Counted from the first letter of the stretch, positions 35,348-44,523 are shown. The stretch: DNA of 64,000 nucleotides from Pseudonocardia alaniniphila (GCF_022524485.1 NZ_JAKXMK010000024.1:1-64000); one strand, 5' to 3'. The notes: generated by a model from the letters alone, not told the origin. Numbers and translations are program-made.

Positions 35348-36790
35348 ATGAGTGAGTTCGGTTATGCGTCGCAGTTCCCGCGGGTGCTCCGGCGGTTCGC
35401 GCTCTTCGCGATCGCGTTCTCGATCGTCTCCATCACCACGGGGATCTTCGTCAACTACGCCTACGGGCTCACCCAGCTCGGTCCGGCGGCGGTCTGGCTG
35501 TGGCCGGTGGCCGCGGTCGGCCAGTTGCTCGTGGTGCTCGTCCTGGCCGAGCTGGCGGGGCACTTCCCGCTCGCCGGAGCCAACTACCAGTGGACCGCTC
35601 GCCTGGTGGGCTCCCGCTTCGGCTACCTCGTGGGGTCCCTGGGCGTGCTCTACGGCGCCGTCGGGCTGCCCGGCATCGCGCTGATCGGCCTGGCCCCGCT
35701 GACGGCCACCGTGCTCGGGCTGGACGCCGAGAACGTCCGGCTCCTGCTGTTCATCGCGGTGCTCGCGCTGGTGGTCGCCTACCTCATCAACGTCGTGCGG
35801 GTGCAGCTGGCCGCCCGCGTGAACAACGTGGCGGTGTTCGCCGAGATCATCGGAACCGTCGTGCTCAGCGTCGTGGTGTTCCTGGCGTGGGTGCGCGGCG
35901 GCGAGAATGCCGGTGACGGCCACGGTTTCGGCTTTTTGTTCACCACCGCCACGGGTGCGCCGCTCGCCGACGCGATCGTCGGCGGTGCGCTGATCGGGAT
36001 CTTCACCCTCGTCGGCTTCGAGGCGGCGGCGGACATGGCCGAGGAGGCCGTCGACGCCCGGCGCGCGGTGCCCCGGGCGATGATCCTGTCCGTGGTGGTG
36101 TCCGGCGTGCTGGGCATGTTCGCGCTGGTCGGATTCACGCTGGCGATCCCCGACCTGCCCGCGGTCCAGGCGTCGCCGGTGCCGCTGGCCGCGATCGCCG
36201 AGTACTGGCTCGGGCCCGTCGTCACGAAGATCTTCCTGGCCATCGTCGTGTTCTCGATGTTCGCCCTGATCGTGGTCGCGGCGGCATCGAACTCCCGGCT
36301 GATCTTCGCGATGGCCCGCGACGGGATGCTGCCGTTCTCCGCCGCACTGCGGCGCGTCCACCCTCGCACCGGAACGCCCGTGCCCGCGCTGGTCGCGTCG
36401 CTGGTGGTCTGCCTGGTGCTGCTCATCTACGGCACCGCAGACGGCAACGCGTTCGCGGTGCTGGTGGGGGCCACGGCGCTCGTGCCGTACCTGGTCTACC
36501 TGCTCACCCTCGGTGGATACCTGGCCCGGCGGCGGGCACTCGTCGAGGCGGGCGAGGGCGGCTTCCGGCTCGGGGCCGCCGCCCTGCCTGTCGCGGGGCT
36601 GGCGCTGCTCTGGCTCGTCGCCGTGGTGGCGGCCCTGACGTTGCCGGAGGCCTTCCGCTCGGCCGACTACGTTGTGATCGGCGCGCTGGCGCTGGCCGGA
36701 ATCTGGTACGTCGCGGCGCTGCGCCGGCGGCTCCGCGACGGCACCGCCGGCATCGGATCAGCTCGCCCCGACCCCGTGGAGATCGCATGA
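35348..36790 (+). CDS. APC-superfamily amino acid/polyamine permease
   Basis: This 480-residue protein has about 12 membrane segments. The first, SIVSITTGIFVNYAYGL, carries the helix-1 substrate-binding glycine region of APC transporters, and GANYQWTARLVG, TLVGFEAAADMAEEAVDARRAVPRAM and SNSRLIFAMARDGMLP are further family marks. It imports or exchanges an amino acid, amine or gamma-aminobutyrate-like compound. ATG 35348 follows GAGGG. An in-frame GTG at 35267 would add 27 residues encoded by sequence that looks like a repeat element, so it is not favoured. The gene overlaps the lactone oxidase gene (ATGA) and is divergent from tetR. Confidence 0.9.
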   Translation: MSEFGYASQFPRVLRRFALFAIAFSIVSITTGIFVNYAYGLTQLGPAAVWLWPVAAVGQLLVVLVLAELAGHFPLAGANYQWTARLVGSRFGYLVGSLGVLYGAVGLPGIALIGLAPLTATVLGLDAENVRLLLFIAVLALVVAYLINVVRVQLAARVNNVAVFAEIIGTVVLSVVVFLAWVRGGENAGDGHGFGFLFTTATGAPLADAIVGGALIGIFTLVGFEAAADMAEEAVDARRAVPRAMILSVVVSGVLGMFALVGFTLAIPDLPAVQASPVPLAAIAEYWLGPVVTKIFLAIVVFSMFALIVVAAASNSRLIFAMARDGMLPFSAALRRVHPRTGTPVPALVASLVVCLVLLIYGTADGNAFAVLVGATALVPYLVYLLTLGGYLARRRALVEAGEGGFRLGAAALPVAGLALLWLVAVVAALTLPEAFRSADYVVIGALALAGIWYVAALRRRLRDGTAGIGSARPDPVEIA

Positions 36791-38112
36791 CCTGGCGCAA
36801 CTGGGCCGGTAACCAGCGCACCGACCCGCGTCGGACGGTCGTCGCGCGGGACGCCGACGAGGTCGTCGACGCGGTGAAGAAGGCCCAGCGCGACGGCCTG
36901 CGGGTCAAGGCGCTCGGCACCGGACACTCCTTCACCGGGATCGCCGTGCCCGAGGACGTGGCGCTGCGCCCGCCGTCGGACCCGGCACTGCTGCGGGTCG
37001 ATGCAGCGACGGGACTGGTCAGCGCGCCCGCCGGGATGCCACTGCACCGGCTCAACATGCTGCTGTGGGAGCGGGGATTCGCCCTGCCCAACCTCGGTGA
37101 CATCGACGCGCAGACCGTCGCCGGGGCGATCTCCACCGGCACCCACGGCACCGGCGTGACCCACCAGGGGCTCGCCGCGCAGGTGCGGGGGATCGAGATC
37201 GTGCCGGCCGACGGGTCGCTCGTGACGTGCTCGCCGACCGAGCGCCCCGAGATCTTCAGCGCCGCGCGCATCGGGCTGGGCGCACTGGGCGTGATCACGA
37301 GCGTGACGCTGCAGGCAGTACCGGCGTTCCGGCTGCACGCCGTCGAGACGGCGATGCCCCTGGACGACGTGCTCGCCGGCCTCGACGAGCTCGTCGCGGG
37401 CAACGAGCATTTCGAGTTCTACTGGTTCCCGCACACCGGGATCGCCGCCACGAAGCGCAACAACCGCACCGAGGCGGCCGGCCCCACCCGCGGGCGCGTC
37501 GCGGAGTGGGTGGGCGACGACCTGCTCGGCAACGGCGCGTTCGAGCTCACCTGCCGGCTCGGCGCGGCTCTGCCCAAACTCGTGCCGCGGGTCAACCAGC
37601 TGATGGCGAGGCAGATGGCCGCCGCCGAGTACGTCGACCATTCCTATCGGGTGTTCACCAGCCCGCGGCGGGTGCGGTTCCTGGAGATGGAGTACGGGAT
37701 CCCGCGGGCCGCGATTCACGAGGCCCTCGCCGGGCTGCGGGCAGCAGCCGAGCGGCACGGCCAGGCAGTGACGTTCCCGGTGGAGGTGCGGTTCGCTGCC
37801 GCCGACGACGTGCCGCTCTCGACCGCCACGGGCCGTGAGAGCGCCTACGTCGCCGTGCACGTGTACCGCGGTCAGCCGCACGAGGCCTACTTCGGTGCCG
37901 TCGAGGCGGTGATGACCGCCCTCGGCGGGCGTCCGCACTGGGGCAAGCTGCACACGCAGACCGCGGCGACACTGCGCGAGCGCTACCCGGCGTTCGACGA
38001 CTTTGTGGCGCTGCGCGACCGCCTGGACCCGGAGGGCCGTTTCACCAACGCCTACCTGAACCGGGTGCTGGGCGCACCGAAAGGTGAGCAAGGTCGGGTG
38101 ATCGGGCCCTGA
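36787..38112 (+). CDS. D-arabinono-1,4-lactone oxidase-like FAD oxidase
   Basis: This 441-residue VAO-type flavoprotein has an FAD domain at about 10-190: VVARDADEVVDAVKKAQRDGLRVKALGTGHSF, GDIDAQTVAGAISTGTHGTG and IGLGALGVITSVTLQ. The C-terminal aldonolactone-oxidase domain includes HVYRGQPHEAYF, PHWGKLHTQT and a closing RYPAFDDFVALRDRLDPEGRFTNAYL. The family oxidises sugar lactones or alditols with O2; the GTGHSF motif supports covalent or tight FAD binding. Its start overlaps the permease stop by 4 bp, so transport and oxidation are coupled in expression under TetR. The substrate is not established. Confidence 0.9.
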   Translation: MTWRNWAGNQRTDPRRTVVARDADEVVDAVKKAQRDGLRVKALGTGHSFTGIAVPEDVALRPPSDPALLRVDAATGLVSAPAGMPLHRLNMLLWERGFALPNLGDIDAQTVAGAISTGTHGTGVTHQGLAAQVRGIEIVPADGSLVTCSPTERPEIFSAARIGLGALGVITSVTLQAVPAFRLHAVETAMPLDDVLAGLDELVAGNEHFEFYWFPHTGIAATKRNNRTEAAGPTRGRVAEWVGDDLLGNGAFELTCRLGAALPKLVPRVNQLMARQMAAAEYVDHSYRVFTSPRRVRFLEMEYGIPRAAIHEALAGLRAAAERHGQAVTFPVEVRFAAADDVPLSTATGRESAYVAVHVYRGQPHEAYFGAVEAVMTALGGRPHWGKLHTQTAATLRERYPAFDDFVALRDRLDPEGRFTNAYLNRVLGAPKGEQGRVIGP

Positions 38113-38128
38113 TCAGCCCGATCACCCG
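38095..38128. terminator. Hairpin terminator overlapping the lactone oxidase stop
   Basis: A perfect 12-bp stem (CGGGTGATCGGG and complement) with a 10-base loop. The last 6 codons of the oxidase gene form its left arm. It lies between convergent genes and can serve both directions. Confidence 0.8.
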
Positions 38129-38158
38129 ACCTGTTTCACCACGTCGGGAAGGCCGATC

Positions 38159-38731
38159 TCAGTAGCTTTCGTGCACCTGGCCGCGCACAGCGCCGCCGGG
38201 GAACTCCTCGGTGTGCAGGTTGAAGTAGAACCGCTCCGGGTGGTCCTCGATCCGCTTCAGGAGATCGTGGTCCTTCACGGTCACGGAGCCGCTCGTGTAG
38301 TTGCGCCCGCCCGGGAGCTTCTTGCCGAAGAACGGGATCTTCACGTCACCGTTCTTGCCGGCCACACCCTCGTGGACGTGGCCCATGATCGGCGTACCGA
38401 TGCCGGTCCAGCTGAAGTAGTAGTACACCTTGTCGCCCTGGATCCGCATACGCGCGATCGCGATGCCGTCCTTGTCGCCGACCTTCGGTCCACCCTTCAC
38501 CGGAACCTCGTTCTTGCCCTTCAGCACTCCGGAGAAAGACCACGTCTTGTCGTAGTCGGCCTCGTGGTGCGCGCTCATCGTGGCGGCCGGAACGGCCGCC
38601 ACGGTGACGGCGCTCGGCGCGGCGGCCGAGGGCTGCGCCGCGGCGGCCGTGCCGGCGCCCAGCGCCAGTCCGGCAACAGCCACGGTGGCTGCGACTCCGA
38701 CGAGGGCGCGGCGGCTCAGGCTGCGGTTCAT
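38159..38731 (-). CDS. Secreted CHRD-domain protein
   Basis: This 190-residue protein begins with a signal peptide (MNRSLSRRALVGVAATVAVA, then an Ala-rich cleavage region). It carries one CHRD domain from about residue 80: SFSGVLKGKNEVPVKGGPKVGDKDGIAIARMRI, YYYFSWTGIGTPIMGHVHEG and FYFNLHTEEFPGGAVRGQV. The CHRD domain is an immunoglobulin-like fold of unclear function in bacteria. The Arg-Arg in the N-region fits Sec or weak Tat export. CAGGAGGATCGAC precedes ATG 38731. It stands alone, facing the terminator of the permease operon. Confidence 0.88.
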   Translation of the reverse strand: MNRSLSRRALVGVAATVAVAGLALGAGTAAAAQPSAAAPSAVTVAAVPAATMSAHHEADYDKTWSFSGVLKGKNEVPVKGGPKVGDKDGIAIARMRIQGDKVYYYFSWTGIGTPIMGHVHEGVAGKNGDVKIPFFGKKLPGGRNYTSGSVTVKDHDLLKRIEDHPERFYFNLHTEEFPGGAVRGQVHESY

Positions 38732-39333
38732 GTCGATCCTCCTGTTTGCGAGCCGATGCCCTGTGCACCGCCTCACGAGGTTGATCACGCAGCGACCGGC
38801 GCGCCGCGTTCAGCAGGATCAGGAGGTGAAAATCATGCCGTCCTACCACAACCGAAAGCGGGGCGCCTGCGTTCTCTCAGGGGTAGTGCTGGTAATGCGT
38901 TCATCATGAAAAGGTCGAGGTTCGGTATACGTGGGTTGATCAGCCCGCCCGTCGCTCGGCGCGACGAAGGGCCACCGGGATCGCCGAGGTCGTGCAGTAA
39001 GTCGAACAACGTGATCAGGCCGCATTCCCGCCGGGAAAGTCCTGGGCCGTCGCGACGTCGAAGCCCGGCCGGTTGTTCGGCGCCCGTTCGGTTGCGATCT
39101 TCCGTACATTCTCGATGCGGCGCATGGAAGGTCGTAACCGGCGGGAAGCGGGATTCGGAAACGTCTCGGTCGCGCGTGGAAATGCTCCACGGCATTCCCT
39201 GTGCGCCCATGATCATGGGCCGACTGTGTCCGGCGAAGATGGCGGTATCAGTGGTCGGAAAAAATACCTGAAATAATTACGAACGGATGATCGCTGTCAA
39301 CCGGGCGTCAGCGACTGACCGTGCATCGTCCTG
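38732..39333. other. 600-bp intergenic region
   Basis: No gene is supported here; the few open frames have no ribosome binding site or homology I recognise. The left part holds the CHRD promoter. GC content falls towards the right end (AAAAAATACCTGAAATAATT around 39262). One perfect 16-bp palindrome stands out at 39205. Confidence 0.5.
39205..39220. promoter_or_regulatory. 16-bp perfect palindrome GCCCATGATCATGGGC
   Basis: This is an exact palindrome around ATGATCAT, the same core that ends the repeat units at 18963-20346, here without the rest of the unit. It lies about 110 bp from the stop of the SDR gene and is not adjacent to any start codon, so a role as an operator is uncertain. Confidence 0.4.
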
Positions 39334-40182
39334 TCAGTCGAGTACGCCGTCGGTGACAGCGGCCCAGTCGTCGAGATCGTCCAGCCGGGCGTTGAGGGCT
39401 GTACGCATCGCGTTCGCACCGCTGCTGCCGAGGGCGAGGCGCAACGGTGCACGGTCACTGTCGACCGCGGTGATGATGCCGGCCGCGATCTGCTCGGCAC
39501 TGACGAACGCACCCGGCGGCAGGGAGTCGATCTCGGCTTGTACCTGACGCACCGTGCGGTCGTAGTCGCCGATCGGCGTGGCGATCTCGAGGTTGTCCAG
39601 GAAGCTCGTCGCCGTCGGTGCGGGCTGGACGATCGTCACCCGGATCCCGAGCGGCTCCAGCTCGCTGACCAGCGCATCGCTCAGCCCTTCCACCGCGTAC
39701 TTCGTGGCGGCCAGCAGCCCGACGCCGGGGTGCGCGAACTGGCCGTAGAAGGAGGAGCCCTGCAGCACGTGCCCGGACCGTTGCCTGCGCAGCACGGGCA
39801 GCGCCGCACGCAGGACGTTGAGCACCCCGAAGACGTTGGTGTCGAAGATCGCCCGCGCCTGCTCGTCACCTGCTTCCTCGACGGCCCCGAACAGGCCGTA
39901 GCCCGCGTTGTTGGCGACCACGTCGATGCGTCCGAACGACTCGACGGTCGCGTCGACGACCCGCTGCATGTCGTCCTCGTTGCGCACATCGGCGTCGATC
40001 GCGAGCACGGTGCCCGCGTACTTCTCCGTGAGGTCGCCGAGGCGTGCGCTGCGGCGGGCGACGGCCGTGACCTGGTCGCCGGAGGCGAGGACCTGCGCGA
40101 CGAGCTCGCGGCCGATGCCGGAGGTGGCGCCCGTGACCAACCAGGTTCGCCGGCTGTTCGGCTGCGTCGTCGGGTCGGTCAT
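39334..40182 (-). CDS. Short-chain dehydrogenase/reductase lacking the usual catalytic tyrosine
   Basis: This 282-residue classical-type SDR has the cofactor motif TGATSGIGREL (about 17-27), the NNAGYG motif (91-96) and Ser144 in QGSSFYG. Where the catalytic Tyr should precede Lys161 by four residues, the sequence has Leu157 (VGLLAATKYAVEG), encoded by CTG. The rest of the fold is intact, including the PAPTATSF region after the active site. Either the next Tyr (162) stands in, or the protein is catalytically altered. A CCAGGAGGAGACCG box precedes ATG 40182. It is divergent from a LysR gene, its likely regulator. Confidence 0.88.
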   Translation of the reverse strand: MTDPTTQPNSRRTWLVTGATSGIGRELVAQVLASGDQVTAVARRSARLGDLTEKYAGTVLAIDADVRNEDDMQRVVDATVESFGRIDVVANNAGYGLFGAVEEAGDEQARAIFDTNVFGVLNVLRAALPVLRRQRSGHVLQGSSFYGQFAHPGVGLLAATKYAVEGLSDALVSELEPLGIRVTIVQPAPTATSFLDNLEIATPIGDYDRTVRQVQAEIDSLPPGAFVSAEQIAAGIITAVDSDRAPLRLALGSSGANAMRTALNARLDDLDDWAAVTDGVLD

Positions 40183-40396
40183 CGGTCTCCTCCTGGGGCT
40201 CGGCTGTCCCCACGCTAGAAGGCGTTCCCCATGAACGGAAATAATTCGCGCGCTCGTGTCGGCGCCCATTCGATCAACGGTTCCCGGTGGTGGCTGTACG
40301 GCGTTTGGTGGGTCGATGCGACGTGGGCAGACAGCGCGCCCGGCCGCGATTAGTTTCTGATGTGGCTCCGGCGAACCGTTCGGCAAGGGGGGATAT

Positions 40397-41308
40397 ATGT
40401 CCGCAGCTGCGATGAATGTCGAGATGCGGCATCTGCGGGCGTTCACGTCCGTCGCGACGCACCGATCGTTCACGATGGCATCCCGCGAGCTCATGATCAC
40501 GCAGCCCGCGCTCACCCGGACGGTGCAGCAGCTCGAGACCGTGCTGCAGGTCCGGTTGATCGCGCGCAACGCGCGGCCGGTGGAGCTGACCGATGTAGGA
40601 CGGCGGTTCCTGGAGCGTGCCCGTCGGGTGCTCGCCGAGTTCGATCGTGCCATGGCCGCGACGAGCGACGAGCGGGAGTTGCGGCTGGGGTTCCACTGGG
40701 TGTTGCCGCACCCGTGGGCACAGCTTGCCATCGAGCGGTTCGAGCAGGCGACGGCGGCAACGGTGACGGTCTCACGCTGCGCCGACCTGGTTTGCGATCT
40801 GGGCGCCGGTGAGGTGGACGTGGTCGTCCTGCGCGGCGCCAGAGCGCTGCCCGGGCTCACCGCCGTTCACCTGTTCGACGAGGACCGCGTCGCCGCCGTC
40901 TCCGCGCGTTCTCCGCTCGCCGCGCGCCAGGAGTTGCACTGGGACGAGCTGGGCGAGCGGCCCCTGGTCGTGAACACCGTCTACGGGAGCACCCAGCCGG
41001 AGCAGTGGGCCCCTCGCCATCGCCCGCAGCGGATCGTGACCTGCTCGAACTTCGACGAGTGGCTCGAACTGGTCCGCGCCGACCACGGTGTCGGTGCCGT
41101 CCCTGCCTCGGTCGCCCGGCCGGGTTTGCACCCCGGTGTCGCCCTGATCCCCCTGGTCGGCGCGCCATCCGTTCCGGTGCGGCTCCTGTACCGGCTGCAT
41201 CAGCCGGATCCGCTGCTTCGGCGCTTCCTCGACGCTGCGGTCTCGGCCGCCCACGAGCAGCCGGCCCCGACGGTCATGCCCTCGGGCCGTAGCTACCAGA
41301 GGGCATGA
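40397..41308 (+). CDS. LysR-family transcriptional regulator
   Basis: This 303-residue LysR regulator has an N-terminal winged helix: MRHLRAFTSVATHRSFTMAS, then ITQPALTRTVQQLETVLQ. The periplasmic-binding-like effector domain starts at about residue 95 (LRLGFHWVLPHPWAQLAIERF). ATG 40397 follows GGGGGGATAT. It is divergent from the SDR gene, with a 214-bp shared region containing an AACGGTTC/GAACCGTT pair at 40276 and 40373, which could be distant half-sites. By the usual logic of LysR genes it should control the SDR gene; the effector is unknown. Confidence 0.9.
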   Translation: MSAAAMNVEMRHLRAFTSVATHRSFTMASRELMITQPALTRTVQQLETVLQVRLIARNARPVELTDVGRRFLERARRVLAEFDRAMAATSDERELRLGFHWVLPHPWAQLAIERFEQATAATVTVSRCADLVCDLGAGEVDVVVLRGARALPGLTAVHLFDEDRVAAVSARSPLAARQELHWDELGERPLVVNTVYGSTQPEQWAPRHRPQRIVTCSNFDEWLELVRADHGVGAVPASVARPGLHPGVALIPLVGAPSVPVRLLYRLHQPDPLLRRFLDAAVSAAHEQPAPTVMPSGRSYQRA

Positions 41309-41329
41309 CGGCCGCCTGCTGGTCCCGGA

Positions 41330-41833
41330 TCACGGCGTGGGGGACTGCTCCGCCGCGATCATCCAGGCGCGCTTCTCAAGGTCGTCGATGATCGCGTGGA
41401 GCAGATCCGCGGAGGCCGGATCCGCGGCGTCGACCCTGTCGTGCACACCCCGCATGGTGTTGACGGCAGCGGTGATCCGTGCGGTCACGAGCTCGACCGT
41501 CTCCACCTTCTGTCGTGTTCCGCTGGGGTAGGCGGGCAGGCTCGTCGTCGCCGTGACCGTGTCCGACCGCCCGTCGGGAACGGTCTGGAGGGCGCGCATC
41601 CGCTCCGCGATGGTGTCGCTCGCCTCGCGGGCGGTGTCGACCAGCTCGTCCAGGCTGAGATGCATGGAGCGGAATCCGGGCCCGATCACGTTCCAGTGCG
41701 CCTGCTTGGCCTGCAGGTGCAGTTCTACGAGATCGACCAGTACAGCTTGGAGATTGTCAGCCAGTTCCGAGGGTGCAACGAACGGTCGAAGATCCTCGCT
41801 GCGGCGCCTGCTGGAGTTCTGGGTGGAGGTCAT
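41330..41833 (-). CDS. dps: Dps-family DNA-binding/ferritin-like protein
   Basis: This 167-residue protein has the Dps four-helix core. Ferroxidase-site residues lie in QAKQAHWNVIGPGFRSMHLSLDELVDTA (His, then His and Asp/Glu of the neighbouring subunit helix). The basic N-terminal tail (SSRRRSEDLRPF) could bind DNA. Dps proteins form dodecamers that store iron and protect DNA under starvation or oxidative stress. The end (DLEKRAWMIAAEQ) is the standard last helix. ATG 41833 lacks a strong ribosome binding site. It converges on the LysR gene, with a 21-bp gap. Confidence 0.92.
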   Translation of the reverse strand: MTSTQNSSRRRSEDLRPFVAPSELADNLQAVLVDLVELHLQAKQAHWNVIGPGFRSMHLSLDELVDTAREASDTIAERMRALQTVPDGRSDTVTATTSLPAYPSGTRQKVETVELVTARITAAVNTMRGVHDRVDAADPASADLLHAIIDDLEKRAWMIAAEQSPTP

Positions 41834-42015
41834 GCTGGTGATCGTAGATTCGGAAAGCGACCGCGGAAAATGCTTGTGATCGCGTCGGCATGCGTGGCGG
41901 GCATCGCGATCAATCGGTGACGCGACGAAATGGACATCCCGCTTATCGGCGAATTCGTTGCTTTGCGGTCGCAAACAGAGGAGTTACTCCGCACGTTCAC
42001 CCCGGCGTGCCGCGG

Positions 42016-43722
42016 TCAGGTGCCCTGCCCGGCCTGGCGCCTCCCTCGCAGTGCCGACGCGATGGCGGCCAGCACCGCCAGTCCGGTAGACACGGCGAAC
42101 ACCAGCACCAAGCCCTGGTGGAACGGAGCCGAGAGCAGGTGCGGGAAGAACTCGCGGCCGGTGAGTGTCTGCTGGTTCGCCGCCGGCAACGACGTGAGCA
42201 CGCCACTGGGCCCGAGCAGCGTCTGGATGGGGTTCACGCCCAGGATCGTCGCGAACAGCGACGACACCGGCGGCAGATCACCGATCTGCTGGGCGACGCC
42301 GTGCGGCACGCCCTGCTGCTGCAGGCTCGCCGTCAGCGAGTGCGGGAGGCCTGCGGCCAGCCCGGCGATCAGCAGCGTGAAGAACACGCCGATCGACAGC
42401 GACGTACCGGTGTTCTGGAACGTCGAGCGCATTCCGGAGGCCTCGCCGCGAGCCCGGGCGGGGACGCTGCTCATGATCGAGGCGGAGTTGGGGGAGCTGA
42501 ACATGCCGATGCCGACCCCGTTGGCGACGATGAGCAGCGCGAAGACCCAGTAGTCGAAGTCGATGGGTAGCAGCATCAGGCCGACGAAGCTGCCGGCGAA
42601 CAGGACCATTCCGCCGGTCGCGAGGCCGCGGGCGCCGATCCGGTCGGAGAGGTACCCCGAGATGGGACCCGCGACGAGGAAGGAGGCGGTCAGGGGTACC
42701 AGGAAGATCCCCGCCCACAGTGGCGTGTCGCTGTAGTCGTAGCCGTGCAGGGGTAGCCAGATGCCTTGCAACCAGATGATGAGCATGAACTGCAGCCCGC
42801 CCTGCGCGAGCCTCGTGGCGAAGCCCGCCAGGTTGCCTGCGGTGAAGGCCTGGATGCGGAACAGCGCCAACTCGAACATCGGCTCCGCGACCTTGACTTC
42901 GATCACGACGAACGCCGCGAGCGCGACCACCCCGCAGACGAGCGTTCCGAGCACCCAGGGGTCTGTCCAGCCCATCGAATGGCCGCCGTAAGGACGGATG
43001 GCCTCGGTGATGGCGACGAGGATCGCGCCCAGCCCCACGGCGAACGTGATGTTGCCCCACCAGTCGATGCGGACGGCGCCGGTCGGTCGTGTGCTGGTCT
43101 CCCGGAGCTTGCGGTAGGCCCAGATCGTCCCGAAGATCCCGACGGGGACGTTCACCCAGAACACCGCCCGCCAGTCGAAGATCGCCAGCACGCCACCGGC
43201 GATCAGCCCGACGAACTGGCCTGCCAGGCTGGCGACCTGGTTGATGCCCAGCGCGAAGCCGCGTTGGTCGCTCGGGAAGGCGTCGGTGAGGATCGCGGCC
43301 GAGTTGGCGGTGAGCATGGAGCCGCCGATGGCCTGCAGCGTCCGCCAGCCGATCAGCCATATCGCGCCATGGCCGCCGTCGAACGGGTCGAAGGACAGCA
43401 GGATGGACGCGAGGGTGAAGACGGCGAAGCCCGCGTTGTAGATCCGCACCCGGCCGTACATGTCGCCGAGGCGGCCGAGGGTGACGACGAAGATGGCCTG
43501 GACGAGCCGGTAGCCCATGATCATCCACAGCAGGTAGCTGACGTTCTCCGGCGCGAGCGGGTCCAGATGGATGCCGCGGAAGATGGCCGGCAGCGAGATG
43601 AGGACGATCGAGCCGTCGAGCAGGGACATGAACACAGCGGCGGTCGTATTGGCCAGCGCCACCCACTTGTAGCGGTCGTCCGGGCTCGCGTCCGCCGGGC
43701 GGCCCTCCAGCTCCGTCGGCAT
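42016..43722 (-). CDS. DHA2-type MFS transporter (14 TM)
   Basis: This 568-residue major facilitator protein has about 14 membrane segments. Recognisable motifs are AAVFMSLLDGSIVLISLPAI (motif D1), GRLGDMYGRVRIYNAGF (motif A), GQFVGLIAGGVLAIFDWRAVFWVNVPVGI (motif C) and the C-terminal RSTFQNTGTSLSIGVFFTLL. It is typical of EmrB/QacA drug-efflux antiporters. GAGGGCGACTG precedes ATG 43722. The HxlR regulator gene lies 229 bp upstream in the same direction, so the exporter may be under its control, for example induced by an electrophile or quinone; the cargo is inferred only by family. Confidence 0.9.
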   Translation of the reverse strand: MPTELEGRPADASPDDRYKWVALANTTAAVFMSLLDGSIVLISLPAIFRGIHLDPLAPENVSYLLWMIMGYRLVQAIFVVTLGRLGDMYGRVRIYNAGFAVFTLASILLSFDPFDGGHGAIWLIGWRTLQAIGGSMLTANSAAILTDAFPSDQRGFALGINQVASLAGQFVGLIAGGVLAIFDWRAVFWVNVPVGIFGTIWAYRKLRETSTRPTGAVRIDWWGNITFAVGLGAILVAITEAIRPYGGHSMGWTDPWVLGTLVCGVVALAAFVVIEVKVAEPMFELALFRIQAFTAGNLAGFATRLAQGGLQFMLIIWLQGIWLPLHGYDYSDTPLWAGIFLVPLTASFLVAGPISGYLSDRIGARGLATGGMVLFAGSFVGLMLLPIDFDYWVFALLIVANGVGIGMFSSPNSASIMSSVPARARGEASGMRSTFQNTGTSLSIGVFFTLLIAGLAAGLPHSLTASLQQQGVPHGVAQQIGDLPPVSSLFATILGVNPIQTLLGPSGVLTSLPAANQQTLTGREFFPHLLSAPFHQGLVLVFAVSTGLAVLAAIASALRGRRQAGQGT

Positions 43723-43951
43723 CAGTCGCCCTCGCCCGGCACCGGCGACGCCCGATCGAACCGCCCCGGCGCACCGATCCCGATCGGGCCGGTGCTCGTC
43801 AGCCGCGCACGGAGTACATCCGGGATCCGAGCCACTTGTCAATGCTAACTATGCGACCCGGGTCGGGCGCCCGAGCGCGGCGTGACAAGCGGGACACTCC
43901 TGCGCAACCTGGAGACCCGCGCCGGTGCGGGTGCCGGTCGGGCGGGTGGCC

Positions 43952-44449
43952 TCAGACGGCTGGTGCGAGCGGGATCGCTTCGGGGGAGCGCCAGGGGCGG
44001 ACCCAGGCCTCTTCCTCGCGGGTGACGTGAACCCCGCAGCGAGGGCAGTCCCCGCCCGGCTCGACGGGCTCGCCGCACGTCCGGTGCACCACCTGCATGG
44101 GCGCGGTGGATTCCGCCGGGCCCGTGTGTGTGGCTCCCCAGTCATACATTGCATGCAGCACCGGGAGGATCGCCGCTCCGGCCTCGGTCAGCCGGTACTC
44201 GTTGCGGGTGCGGCCGCCGCTTTCGTCCCGGTACGGCCGCTTCGTGAGCAGGCCGTGCTCCACCAGCTTCCTCAGCCGGTCGGAGAGGATGTTGTCGGCG
44301 ATGCCGAGGTCGGCCTTGAACTCGTCGAAGCGTGACATGCCGATGGTGGCGTTGCGCAGCACGAGCAGCGTCCATCGGTCACCGAGCACGTCGATCGCGC
44401 GTCCGATCGGGCAGGGACCACGGGCGTCCCCGCGTCGGGGTCCTGCCAT
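43952..44449 (-). CDS. HxlR-family transcriptional regulator
   Basis: This 165-residue regulator has the HxlR winged helix: CPIGRAIDVLGDRWTLLVLRNA, FDEFKADLGIADNILSDRLRKL and the wing TKRPYRDESGGRTRNEYRLTEAG. Cys13 lies at the usual redox/electrophile-sensing position near the N-terminus. A C-terminal extension adds CGEPVEPGGDCPRCG, a zinc-ribbon-like four-cysteine motif with HRTC before it. CAGGAGGACGA precedes ATG 44449. The tandem 15-bp repeat just upstream is a likely operator. It lies upstream of an MFS exporter gene in the same direction. Confidence 0.9.
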   Translation of the reverse strand: MAGPRRGDARGPCPIGRAIDVLGDRWTLLVLRNATIGMSRFDEFKADLGIADNILSDRLRKLVEHGLLTKRPYRDESGGRTRNEYRLTEAGAAILPVLHAMYDWGATHTGPAESTAPMQVVHRTCGEPVEPGGDCPRCGVHVTREEEAWVRPWRSPEAIPLAPAV

Positions 44450-44460
44450 TCGTCCTCCTG

Positions 44461-44490
44461 TTGTACTCCAGCTGGTTGTACTCCAGCTGG
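44461..44490. promoter_or_regulatory. Tandem 15-bp direct repeat upstream of hxlR
   Basis: Two perfect, abutting copies of TTGTACTCCAGCTGG, each containing the palindrome CCAGCTGG. They lie 12 bp from the HxlR start codon, directly upstream of its ribosome binding site. Direct-repeat operators are known for HxlR proteins, so autoregulation is likely. Confidence 0.65.
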
Positions 44491-44523
44491 CTTTCTTCTC
44501 AATAGCTTACGACGTCGCTGCTG

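Noticed and set aside
39205..39220. Eighth copy of the repeat array
   Set aside because: Only the ATGATCAT core is shared. The partner TGATCA at 57 bp and the internal hairpins are missing.
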